NCBI GenBank assembly: GCA_964421755.1
Contig: CAYQYP010000059.1
Span: forward strand, 1-6,341
DNA: 6,341 bases
Direction of reading: 5' to 3'
Origin: CAVUUN01 sp964421755
GTDB lineage: Bacteria > Acidobacteriota > UBA6911 > RPQK01
The position numbers were made by a program, and so were the translations under genes. This document shows, piece by piece, positions 1-6,127 of the stretch. Position 1 is the stretch's first letter, and every line of letters starts with the position of its first letter. The notes under the pieces were generated by a model. The model was not told the DNA's origin, did not search any database, and saw only the letters and a list, made by a program, of their open reading frames with translations.

Positions 1-16
1 GACCCCAACGGGGTCA

Positions 17-196
17 CGTAGCAAAGCCCAGGGTTGCACGCGTTGTGTGCGGGAAACCCTGGGTTGGGGTGTGCGTACGCAGCCAACCCTGAAAGGGTTG
101 CGTACCGCACTACGCAACCCTTTCAGGGTTGGATCCTTCCCGCCGTCAACCCGGGGTTTCCCGCACACCACGCGGGCAACCCCGGGCTTTGCTACG
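17..196. repeat. Outer 50-bp inverted repeat of the composite element
   Basis: Bases 17-66 pair with 147-196 without gaps: 46 of 50 positions are Watson-Crick and one more is a G-T pair. Each arm can also fold on itself. In the left arm CCCAGGGTT (27-35) pairs with AACCCTGGG (55-63). In the right arm CCCGGGGTT (150-158) pairs with AACCCCGGG (178-186), and an inner CCCGC/GCGGG closes a 7-base loop. The DNA or RNA can therefore form either one giant hairpin or three side by side. The A-to-G difference at position 30 relative to the other arm is matched by T-to-C at position 60, so pairing within each arm is preserved. Confidence 0.88.
83..132. repeat. Perfect 22-bp central hairpin
   Basis: Bases 83-104 are the exact reverse complement of 111-132, leaving a 6-base loop CCGCAC. 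Each arm contains its own small palindrome of the form AACCCT-GAA-AGGGTT. There is no T-tract after it, so it is not an ordinary intrinsic terminator. It is the best-conserved part of the composite element and the most useful probe for finding other copies. Confidence 0.9.
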
Positions 197-328
197 CAAC
201 GCCTTTGGCGTTGAAAACTGTCAATAAGCCGCCGGTCGAGCGCGCTTCCAAGCTTATTCCACACCCTCGCAGCGTGCGCGGCTCCGACAGGCTTGCATGT
301 ACCTCCAAGAACGAAGAAACCCCGCCGA

Positions 329-337
329 TGCTATAAT
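329..337 (+). promoter_or_regulatory. Extended -10 promoter (TGCTATAAT)
   Basis: A consensus TATAAT (332-337) is preceded by TG at 329-330 with one base between, which is the extended -10 arrangement. No good -35 box is seen at the usual 16-18 bp distance; the matching bases around 309-314 read GAACGA. A start site about seven bases downstream would fall near 344, only two or three bases before the ATG at 347, so the transcript could be leaderless. There is no Shine-Dalgarno sequence before 347, which agrees with this. The call rests on motif match alone. Confidence 0.55.
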
Positions 338-346
338 CTGAAGCCC

Positions 347-1723
347 ATGGTTGCCGTTATTCTTGTGGGTTTATTCCTCCTTCAGCCCCCTCGGGCAACC
401 GACGATCTCGCTGCCATCACGGCCGCGTTGGAGCGCAATGACATCGATCAGGCTGAGAAGGCTATCCAGGCACTGATCAAAAAGACGCCGGAACGGGCCG
501 AAGTTCATCATCTTCTGGGTGCGATTCGTCTGGCCCAGGGTCGCGCGAGCGAGGCTGAGACTTCGCTCAAAAGAGCTACGCAGCTCAATCCTGAACTCAC
601 AGCAGCCTATCTCGCCCTGAGTGACCTCTATCGGAGCCACGATCGGAGAGCCGAGGCGCTCGAGCTGCTCGAAAAGCTGCCAGCCCCGGTCTCGAAAGAC
701 CCGCGGTTACTTTTTCGTTTGGGGACACTCTATGCTGAATCGGGGGACTATCCTCGGGCGTTGGACCGCCTCAAGGCCATTCCGGAAAAAGATGCGCCGC
801 CCGGGTATTGGGACGTACTTGGGCGGACCTATGTCTCCAGTGGCCGATTCCAGGAAGCTGAAGGGGTGTACCTGCGGATTTTGAAGGAGGACCCCGGCTC
901 AGTGCAGACCCTGCGCACACTTTCCGGCATTGCCTTGAAACGGGGAAGCACGGCTGACGCCTGGGAATATGCCGCCCAGGCACGGATGCAGGCGCCGGAC
1001 TCTCCCGAGGTCCTTTTTCAGTTCGCCCAAGTCAGCCTGGTTCACGACCTGGTCGCCGAAGCCATTGGCGTGCTAAGAACGCTGCTCCTTATGGACCCCG
1101 ACAATCCCCAGTATCTCTACGCACTAGGCCAGGCTCTACTACGAAACGTGACGTACGAACAGGCGCCCGAGTACTTTGCGCGGTATGTCAGGCTGCGCCC
1201 GGATGACGCCCAGGGGTACATGATGCTCGGCTTCGCGCTTTTCGGCGTGCAGGATTACGCGAAGGCCAAGATGCACCTCGAGAAGGCCATCCAGCTGGAT
1301 CCGAATCTTGTGGAGGCCTACTACCACCTCGGAATGATTGCCCACAGAGAGCTCCGGGACGATCAGGCAGCCGAACTGTTTCGCAAAGTGCTCAGCAAGG
1401 ACGATCGTCCCCAGGCGCACTTCGGGCTGGGACGCGTGTATGCCCGCCAGCGGAAGTTCCAGGAGGCCGCGGCCGAAATGGAACTTGCCGCCAAACTGCT
1501 CCCCGACGACCCGGATCTGCACTTTCAGCTGAGTCGTGTCTACGTTCAACTCGGCGATCGTGACCGGTCGAACAAGGAACTCGAGCTCTACCGTCGCCTG
1601 AAGGCCGAAAACGAGAAACGCGAAGAACGCAGCCGCCAAAGCCTTTACGGCGAGCGCGTCAAGCAGATGCGGCAAGGCAACGCCGGACCGCAAGGACGAC
1701 AAGGACAGCAGGGACAGCAATGA
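347..1723 (+). CDS. Secreted tetratricopeptide-repeat (TPR) protein
   Basis: The protein has 458 residues. Residues 1-18 form a hydrophobic export signal ending near PPRA-TDD. A partial repeat (about 19-50) is followed by eleven nearly continuous 34-residue TPRs starting near 51, 85, 119, 152, 186, 220, 254, 288, 322, 355 and 389, with the usual L/G at positions 7-8, Ala near 20 and Pro near 32. Residues 418-444 are a charged helical linker, and the tail is Gln/Gly rich. TPR arrays are helical scaffolds that bind proteins; no enzyme motif is present. ATG 347 was chosen for its position just after a strong -10 box, but its n-region lacks a positive charge. An in-frame TTG at 293 would add 18 residues including RTKKPRR, a more typical signal-peptide start, yet it has no ribosome site and would place the -10 box inside the gene. 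Residues 446-458 are encoded by an inverted-repeat arm. The partner is unknown; the adjacent propeller proteins are candidates. Confidence 0.9.
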   Translation: MVAVILVGLFLLQPPRATDDLAAITAALERNDIDQAEKAIQALIKKTPERAEVHHLLGAIRLAQGRASEAETSLKRATQLNPELTAAYLALSDLYRSHDRRAEALELLEKLPAPVSKDPRLLFRLGTLYAESGDYPRALDRLKAIPEKDAPPGYWDVLGRTYVSSGRFQEAEGVYLRILKEDPGSVQTLRTLSGIALKRGSTADAWEYAAQARMQAPDSPEVLFQFAQVSLVHDLVAEAIGVLRTLLLMDPDNPQYLYALGQALLRNVTYEQAPEYFARYVRLRPDDAQGYMMLGFALFGVQDYAKAKMHLEKAIQLDPNLVEAYYHLGMIAHRELRDDQAAELFRKVLSKDDRPQAHFGLGRVYARQRKFQEAAAEMELAAKLLPDDPDLHFQLSRVYVQLGDRDRSNKELELYRRLKAENEKREERSRQSLYGERVKQMRQGNAGPQGRQGQQGQQ

Positions 1724-1792
1724 CTAAGGCGAAAAGCGTCTCCGTCTTTTGTCCTTGATGTCCTTGCTGTCCTTGTCGTCTTTGCGGTCCGG
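1683..1792. repeat. Inverted repeat spanning the 3' end of the TPR gene
   Basis: Bases 1683-1724 pair with 1751-1792 over 42 positions, with two mismatches (1717/1758 and 1721/1754) and two G-T pairs. The loop is 26 bases. The left arm is made of 9-bp direct units (CAAGGACGA, CAAGGACAG, CAGGGACAG) and includes the TGA stop codon of the TPR gene; the right arm carries the complementary units. The RNA hairpin could act as a 3' stabiliser or weaken read-through into the next gene, but no U-tract follows the right arm, so a standard intrinsic terminator is unlikely. Confidence 0.85.
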
Positions 1793-1793
1793 G

Positions 1794-1821
1794 CGGATTC
1801 CGGATTTCGGATTGCGGATTG
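1794..1821. repeat. Four tandem heptamers (CGGATTN)
   Basis: Four consecutive 7-bp units read CGGATTC, CGGATTT, CGGATTG and CGGATTG. They fill the space between the inverted repeat and the start of the next gene, ending 22 bases before its ATG. The last base is the only variable one. The array resembles short tandemly repeated heptamers known from some bacterial intergenic regions, such as those of filamentous cyanobacteria. No function can be read from it. Confidence 0.8.
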
Positions 1822-1843
1822 AAGCGTTGGCGTCGATCTAACT

Positions 1844-3538
1844 ATGCGTATTCGAAAACTCGCCTTAATGATGACCCTTTGTCTGAGCCCGGTGCTGTCT
1901 TTCGTCCCTGGCACCGAGGACCCCGTCCCGGAGTTTGTCGACGTCACGGACAAGTCCGGAGTTGCTTTTAACCACATCTGCGGGCAGGCGGACAAGAAGG
2001 ACTATATCTTTGAAGCAAAAGGAGGAGGCGTAGCGGCTTTCGACTACGATAACGACGGCTGGATGGATATCCTCCTGGTCCAGGGGTCGACGATAGCGCG
2101 GTGGAAGGGCGGCGACAACCCGCACTCCGCCTTGTTCCGTAACAGGGGGAACGGGACTTTTGAGGAAGTCAGCGAGAAGGCCGGACTGGCGCGTCCCGCC
2201 TGGGGCATGGGGGTTTGCATCGGTGATTACGACAATGACGGCTTTGCCGACGTCTATCTGACCAACCTGGGCCCGAATATCCTGTACCGGAACAATGGGA
2301 ACGGAACGTTCACCGACGTGACCGAGAAGGCGGGGGTCGGTGATCCGCGCTGGAGTACGTCCGCTTCCTTCTGCGACTACGACGCCGACGGCTGGCTGGA
2401 CCTGTTCGTCCCCAATTACCTGGATGTGGGCCCGGACAAGTTGCCGGCACCCAGCGGAACGGCCGTCTGCCAGTACCAGGGAGTTCCGGTCATGTGCGGT
2501 CCGCGGGGCCTGCCCGGGGCCGGTGACGTCCTGTATCGAAACAACCGCGATGGGACCTTCTCCGACGTGTCGACCAAAACCGGGGTCGTGGACAGGGACT
2601 CCTACTTCGGACTTGGATCCGCATGGGGGGATATCGACAACGACGGTGACATGGACCTTTACGTCGCGAACGACGCCACCCCTAACCTGCTGTTCGTCAA
2701 CAAGGGCGACGGGACCTTCGAGGAGCAGGGGTTTGCGTCGGGCCTGGCCGTGAGCGGTGACGGACGCGAACAGGCGAGCATGGGAGTCGACCTGGCCGAC
2801 TACGACAATGACGGCCTTCTGGACGCCTACTGCACGCATTTCGCGGCCGACTACAGCACGCTCTATCGAAATGAAGGTAACCTGGTCTTCCAGGACGTGA
2901 CAGCCATCGCGCAGATCCAGACGCCCGAGTGGCCCCTGGTCAGCTGGGGGACGCGCTTCGTCGACCTGGATCACGATGGCTGGAAGGACATCCTGCATGC
3001 TAACGGCCACGTTTACCCCTATCTCGAGCGGGCCACGGGAAATGAAACCTACCGCTATCCGAAGACCCTTTATCTGAACAAAAGAAACGGGACTTTCCGG
3101 GACGCGTCGGTCTTGGCCGGCCCCGGGTTGCGACTGAAAAGCGTGGGCCGGGGAGTCGCTTTCGCCGACTTCGACAACGACGGAGACATTGAGTTCATCA
3201 TCACGAACATGAACGGCAAGCCGGAGTTTTTTCGCAACGATCAGGCAGGCGGCAGGCACTGGGTCATGTTCAGAACCGTGGGTAGCCGCAGCAACCGGGA
3301 TGGGATCGGCGCCCGAATCACGGTCGTCACGGGTTCAATGCGGCAGATCTGGGAGATCAAGCGGACCGTGGGCATCTATTCCTCAAGTGATCCGCGTGCG
3401 CATTTTGGGCTGGGTCAGGCGGTCACGGCTGACGTCTCGGTTCGCTGGCCAAGCGGAAAAGTCCAGGAATTCAAGGATGTTGGGGCAGATGCCCACTATG
3501 TGATCGACGAAGAGAAGGGACTGAGCAAGGAGCGATGA
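1844..3538 (+). CDS. Secreted CRTAC1-like FG-GAP/VCBS propeller protein with ASPIC/UnbV domain
   Basis: The protein has 564 residues. Residues 1-20 form a signal peptide (MRIRK n-region, then a hydrophobic core). Residues 31-470 carry seven DxDxDG calcium-type loops at 67, 128, 178, 263, 319, 374 and 442, several followed by the VCBS pattern LYRNxGxGTFxDVT; seven repeats fit a seven-bladed beta-propeller. Residues 209-218 hold a CX8C pair leading into GPRGLPG. The C-terminal ASPIC/UnbV domain (about 480-560) shows SNRDGIGAR, HFGLG (520-524) and VRWPSG. Bacterial members are exported proteins related to human cartilage acidic protein 1; their ligands are mostly unknown. The start lacks a clear ribosome-binding site but gives the only sensible signal peptide. 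The gene lies 120 bp after the TPR gene and overlaps its paralogue downstream, so those two are surely co-transcribed. The specific role is unknown. Confidence 0.93.
   Translation: MRIRKLALMMTLCLSPVLSFVPGTEDPVPEFVDVTDKSGVAFNHICGQADKKDYIFEAKGGGVAAFDYDNDGWMDILLVQGSTIARWKGGDNPHSALFRNRGNGTFEEVSEKAGLARPAWGMGVCIGDYDNDGFADVYLTNLGPNILYRNNGNGTFTDVTEKAGVGDPRWSTSASFCDYDADGWLDLFVPNYLDVGPDKLPAPSGTAVCQYQGVPVMCGPRGLPGAGDVLYRNNRDGTFSDVSTKTGVVDRDSYFGLGSAWGDIDNDGDMDLYVANDATPNLLFVNKGDGTFEEQGFASGLAVSGDGREQASMGVDLADYDNDGLLDAYCTHFAADYSTLYRNEGNLVFQDVTAIAQIQTPEWPLVSWGTRFVDLDHDGWKDILHANGHVYPYLERATGNETYRYPKTLYLNKRNGTFRDASVLAGPGLRLKSVGRGVAFADFDNDGDIEFIITNMNGKPEFFRNDQAGGRHWVMFRTVGSRSNRDGIGARITVVTGSMRQIWEIKRTVGIYSSSDPRAHFGLGQAVTADVSVRWPSGKVQEFKDVGADAHYVIDEEKGLSKER
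3527..3532 (+). promoter_or_regulatory. Ribosome-binding site AAGGAG inside the upstream gene
   Basis: AAGGAG lies in the last codons of the first propeller gene, only two bases before the ATG at 3535. This is closer than the usual 5-9 bases. Because that ATG overlaps the preceding stop (ATGA), the site probably helps terminating ribosomes restart, giving translational coupling of the two paralogues. Confidence 0.55.
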
Positions 3539-5274
3539 AATCAGCCAGCCCCGCCCGCCCGCCACACGAGTCCCACCGGCCCCGCTGCTTTCTGGCAGCC
3601 GGAGTGGTAATCCTGGCCCTCGGGTTGCCCTTTACCGCCCGGTCCGATGAGATCGACATCCCGGTTTTCACCGACGTGACTGCACAGTCCGGCATCCGCT
3701 TCACCCACATCAACGGGGCTGCGAACCAGAAAGACTACATCTTCGAGACCAAGGGCGGCGGGTGCGGCTTCCTCGACTACGACAACGACGGTTGGATGGA
3801 CATCTTATTGGTGCAGGGCTCGACCCTCGAGAGATACCGCAAAGGCGACAATCCGCGTTGCGCCTTGTTCCGTAACAAACGGAACGGAACTTTCGAAGAT
3901 GTGACCGAGAAGGCCGGTTTGAAGCAGACCGGGTGGGGTATGGGCGTCACCTTCGGCGACTATGACAATGATGGCTTTGCGGACATCTATCTCACTTTCC
4001 TCGGGCCCGATGTGCTGTATCGAAACAACGGCAACGGGACTTTTACGGACGTGACCGCGAAAGCCGGGCTGGCCGATCCTCGCTGGTCGACCTCCGCCGG
4101 TTTCGGCGACTACGACGGCGACGGGGATCTTGACCTGTACGTCTGTAACTACATCAAGGTTGATTTCGATAACCTGCCCAAACCTGGCTCAGGTCCGTTC
4201 TGTCACTACCTGGGTAGAGCCTTCCTCTGCGGACCCAGGGGACTGCCGGGTGACACGGATGCACTGTATCGCAATAACGGCGATGGCACGTTCACCGATG
4301 TGAGCCGCGAAACGGGCGCGCTTGACCGAGACAACCTTTACGGCCTGGCAGTTGTCTGGGCCGACGTTGACAATGACTTCGACCAGGACATCTACGTTGC
4401 CAACGATGACGGCCCGAACCTGTTGTTCCTGAACAAAGGCGACGGTACCTTCGAAGAACAGGGCATGTTGACCGGTCTGGCAGTCAGCGTTGACGGACGC
4501 AACCAGGGGAGCATGGGGGTTGATATCGCCGACTATGACAATGACGGACTGCTGGATGCCTTTGTCACGCACTTCTCGAACGACTACAGTACGCTGTACC
4601 ACAACGACGGCAATCTCTTCTTCAGTGACATCACGGCTCAGACAGAGATGTACACCGTCGAGTGGTTACTGGTCGGCTGGGGTGCTCGTTTCCTGGATCT
4701 GAATCACGACGGGTGGAAAGACATCTTCCACGTCAATGGGCATGTGGCGCCTTTTCTCGCAGAAGGGAGTTTTGCGGAGAAATACCTTCAGCCGGCCACA
4801 GTTTACTTGAACACGAAGGACGGAAAGTTCAAACACGTCACCGAACTCGCTGGCCCCGCAGTCCAGGAGGGGCGTTGCAGTCGCGGCGCCGCATTCGCGG
4901 ACTTCGACAATGACGGCGACCTCGATGTGCTGGTCGCTAACCTGAATGCGTCACCGGCGCTGCTAAGAACCGACCGACGAGATAAGAACCACTGGATCAT
5001 GTTCCGCACCGTGGGGAGAAACAAGAACCGCGACGGAATAGGTGCCCGGATTACCGTCCTTACTGGGAAGCTCGAGCAGGTATGGGAAATCAAACGGGCA
5101 GTCTCTATCTACTCAGCCAGCGACCCGCGAGCTCACTTTGGACTAGGACAGGCAACTCGTGTGGACCTCCTGAAAGTGCGGTGGCCGGGCGGAAAAACCC
5201 AGGAATTCAAAGATATTCGCGCAGACCGACACTACGTTCTGGACGAAGACAAAGGGCTGAGTCCCGGCAACTGA
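3535..5274 (+). CDS. Second CRTAC1-like FG-GAP/VCBS propeller protein with ASPIC/UnbV domain (tandem paralogue)
   Basis: The protein has 579 residues. The n-region is long and basic (1-17), then a hydrophobic core (about 18-33) ends near TARS-DE, giving a signal peptide. The seven Asp-rich loops start at 81, 142, 192, 277, 333, 388 and 456, each exactly 14 residues later than in the preceding protein. Two are altered: the fourth reads DVDNDF, with Phe replacing Gly, and the sixth reads DLNHDG. The CX8C pair is at 223-232, followed by GPRGLPG. The ASPIC/UnbV domain (about 494-575) has NKNRDGIGAR, HFGLG (534-538) and VRWPGG. A hand count gives about 321 identities in 498 ungapped columns with its neighbour, so the duplication is old but the fold is preserved. 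The ATG overlaps the upstream stop. It probably acts outside the cytoplasm as a calcium-stabilised binding protein; the ligand is unknown. Confidence 0.93.
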   Translation: MKSASPARPPHESHRPRCFLAAGVVILALGLPFTARSDEIDIPVFTDVTAQSGIRFTHINGAANQKDYIFETKGGGCGFLDYDNDGWMDILLVQGSTLERYRKGDNPRCALFRNKRNGTFEDVTEKAGLKQTGWGMGVTFGDYDNDGFADIYLTFLGPDVLYRNNGNGTFTDVTAKAGLADPRWSTSAGFGDYDGDGDLDLYVCNYIKVDFDNLPKPGSGPFCHYLGRAFLCGPRGLPGDTDALYRNNGDGTFTDVSRETGALDRDNLYGLAVVWADVDNDFDQDIYVANDDGPNLLFLNKGDGTFEEQGMLTGLAVSVDGRNQGSMGVDIADYDNDGLLDAFVTHFSNDYSTLYHNDGNLFFSDITAQTEMYTVEWLLVGWGARFLDLNHDGWKDIFHVNGHVAPFLAEGSFAEKYLQPATVYLNTKDGKFKHVTELAGPAVQEGRCSRGAAFADFDNDGDLDVLVANLNASPALLRTDRRDKNHWIMFRTVGRNKNRDGIGARITVLTGKLEQVWEIKRAVSIYSASDPRAHFGLGQATRVDLLKVRWPGGKTQEFKDIRADRHYVLDEDKGLSPGN

Positions 5275-5286
5275 GTTTGAGGCGCC

Positions 5287-5330
5287 ACGTCCTTGGCCCA
5301 ATGCTTGGACACGTCCCTGATCAAGGACGT
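5287..5330. repeat. Short inverted repeat in the gap after the propeller genes
   Basis: ACGTCCTTG (5287-5295) is the exact reverse complement of CAAGGACGT (5322-5330), separated by 26 bases. It starts 12 bases after the stop of the second propeller gene. The CAAGGAC core is the same as in the repeat at 1683-1792, so it may be a shortened or decayed relative. It could form a weak 3' hairpin, but no T-tract follows. The rest of the 136-bp gap shows no other clear element except a possible -10 box. Confidence 0.5.
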
Positions 5331-5386
5331 CGTCCGCAACCGCTTGGCAAGCAGCGTCAGTGGCAGTCCTCTCTTTACCTCCCCCG

Positions 5387-5392
5387 TATAAC
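5387..5392 (+). promoter_or_regulatory. Possible -10 box (TATAAC) for the last gene
   Basis: TATAAC lies 18 bases before the ATG at 5411. No convincing -35 box is seen at 16-18 bp distance. Transcription would begin near 5399, giving a leader of about 12 bases and excluding GGAG (5394-5397) from the transcript. If transcription starts further upstream, that GGAG could serve as a ribosome site, though 13 bases from the ATG is long. The call is tentative. Confidence 0.3.
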
Positions 5393-5410
5393 TGGAGTAC
5401 ATTCGCGCCT

Positions 5411-6106
5411 ATGAAAAGGGCCATTTTGTCACTTGTCGCCGTCGGTCTCTGCCTCGGTCTCCTTGCCCGGGATAAATTCATCGACTCCAAGTCCTTCACT
5501 GAGTGGAAAAAGGGCGATGTCATGAAGCTTTTGAGCGACTCGCCGTGGGCCAAGCAGCAAACCTACGCGCACCAGATCGCTGGGAAGGGTTCGGGGGTCG
5601 GTGGCGAAAAAGAGCTCTTCAACCAGTACACGATCCGGTTCTTCAGCGCTCTCCCGGTCCGCCATGCCTACCTTCGGATGATGCAAATGATGAACAACTA
5701 CGACTCGATGGGGGCGGACCAGAAGCTTGCGTTCGACCAGAAGATGTCGTCATCACCGCTGATGGTGGGGTTCGGAGACGAGATCATCGTTGCCGGCGAG
5801 TTTGCGACCAACAATCGCCAGCACCAAATGGATGCGGATCGGCGTTTGAAGCAGGTGACGGCTTCCGAGTTCAAGCAATCCGTCTACCTGATCAGCGATC
5901 GCCTGGGCCAGATCCAGATCAAGGGCTATTTCCCGCCCTCGCCGGACGGCAGCGGGTTCAAGTTTGTGTTTCCGAGGACGGTCGACGGCAAGCCCGTGAT
6001 TTCCCCCGAGGACAAGGAAGTCACCTTCAGGTGGTGGTTCGATAACGAAATTATCCTGACCTTCAAGGTCAAGGACATGATGTACAACGGGAAAGTGGAG
6101 TTCTGA
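5411..6106 (+). CDS. Small secreted protein of unknown function (Acidobacteriota-type family)
   Basis: The protein has 231 residues starting from the ATG that opens a clear signal peptide (MKRAILSLVAVGLCLGLLA, cleavage likely before or near RDKF). A Cys at residue 14 is preceded by VGL, so it is not a good lipobox. The mature part has the motifs SDSPWAK (42-48), SALPVR (79-84), FVFPR (175-179), DKEVTF (191-196) and the ending FKVKDMMYNGKVEF (218-231). From memory, this order of motifs resembles uncharacterised exported proteins that are common in Acidobacteriota; that match was not verified. Residues 90-100 are unusually Met-rich (five Met in eleven). No catalytic motif is visible. An in-frame GTG at 5360 would add 17 residues ahead of the signal peptide and is less likely. 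The gene follows the propeller genes by 136 bp, so co-transcription is uncertain. Confidence 0.8.
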   Translation: MKRAILSLVAVGLCLGLLARDKFIDSKSFTEWKKGDVMKLLSDSPWAKQQTYAHQIAGKGSGVGGEKELFNQYTIRFFSALPVRHAYLRMMQMMNNYDSMGADQKLAFDQKMSSSPLMVGFGDEIIVAGEFATNNRQHQMDADRRLKQVTASEFKQSVYLISDRLGQIQIKGYFPPSPDGSGFKFVFPRTVDGKPVISPEDKEVTFRWWFDNEIILTFKVKDMMYNGKVEF

Positions 6107-6127
6107 GACAGGCGAGCCGCAACCCGC

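Larger units (their letters stand above)
1..213. repeat. Composite nested palindromic element
   Basis: This gene-free stretch is almost entirely self-complementary. It begins with a small perfect hairpin (1-15, 6-bp stem, loop AAC) and ends with another (197-213, 7-bp stem, loop TTT). Between them lie hairpin A (27-63), a perfect 22-bp hairpin (83-132) and hairpin A' (150-186), where A and A' are also complementary to each other. GGGTT or AACCC recurs at each stem, for example at 31, 55, 61, 85, 95, 116, 126, 148 and 178. The layout resembles REP/BIME-type intergenic repeats, which are usually mobilised in trans by a RAYT transposase; no such gene is visible here. The open frame across 34-336 is a by-product of the repeat. 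The left edge may continue beyond the window. Confidence 0.85.

Noticed and set aside
34..336. 100-residue + strand open frame over the palindromic element
   Set aside because: It is built from the GGGTT/AACCC repeats, has no ribosome site, and its composition follows the repeat rather than a protein; its end overlaps the promoter region.
1139..1720. 193-residue - strand open frame opposite the TPR gene
   Set aside because: It mirrors the TPR repeat codons; there is no signal, domain or ribosome site, and the + strand frame is clearly the coding one.
1844..1906. Lipoprotein signal in the first propeller protein (Cys 13)
   Set aside because: The residues before the Cys are MTL, and a lipobox needs a small residue just before the Cys; an ordinary signal peptide fits better.
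1865..3259. 464-residue - strand open frame opposite the first propeller gene
   Set aside because: It is a shadow produced by the GC-rich third positions and the repeated Asp-rich codons of the real gene; the protein is low-complexity in Val and shows no domain.
5503..6045. 180-residue + strand open frame inside the last gene
   Set aside because: It lies entirely within the secreted-protein gene in another frame and has Arg/Gly/Gln-heavy composition typical of an off-frame reading.
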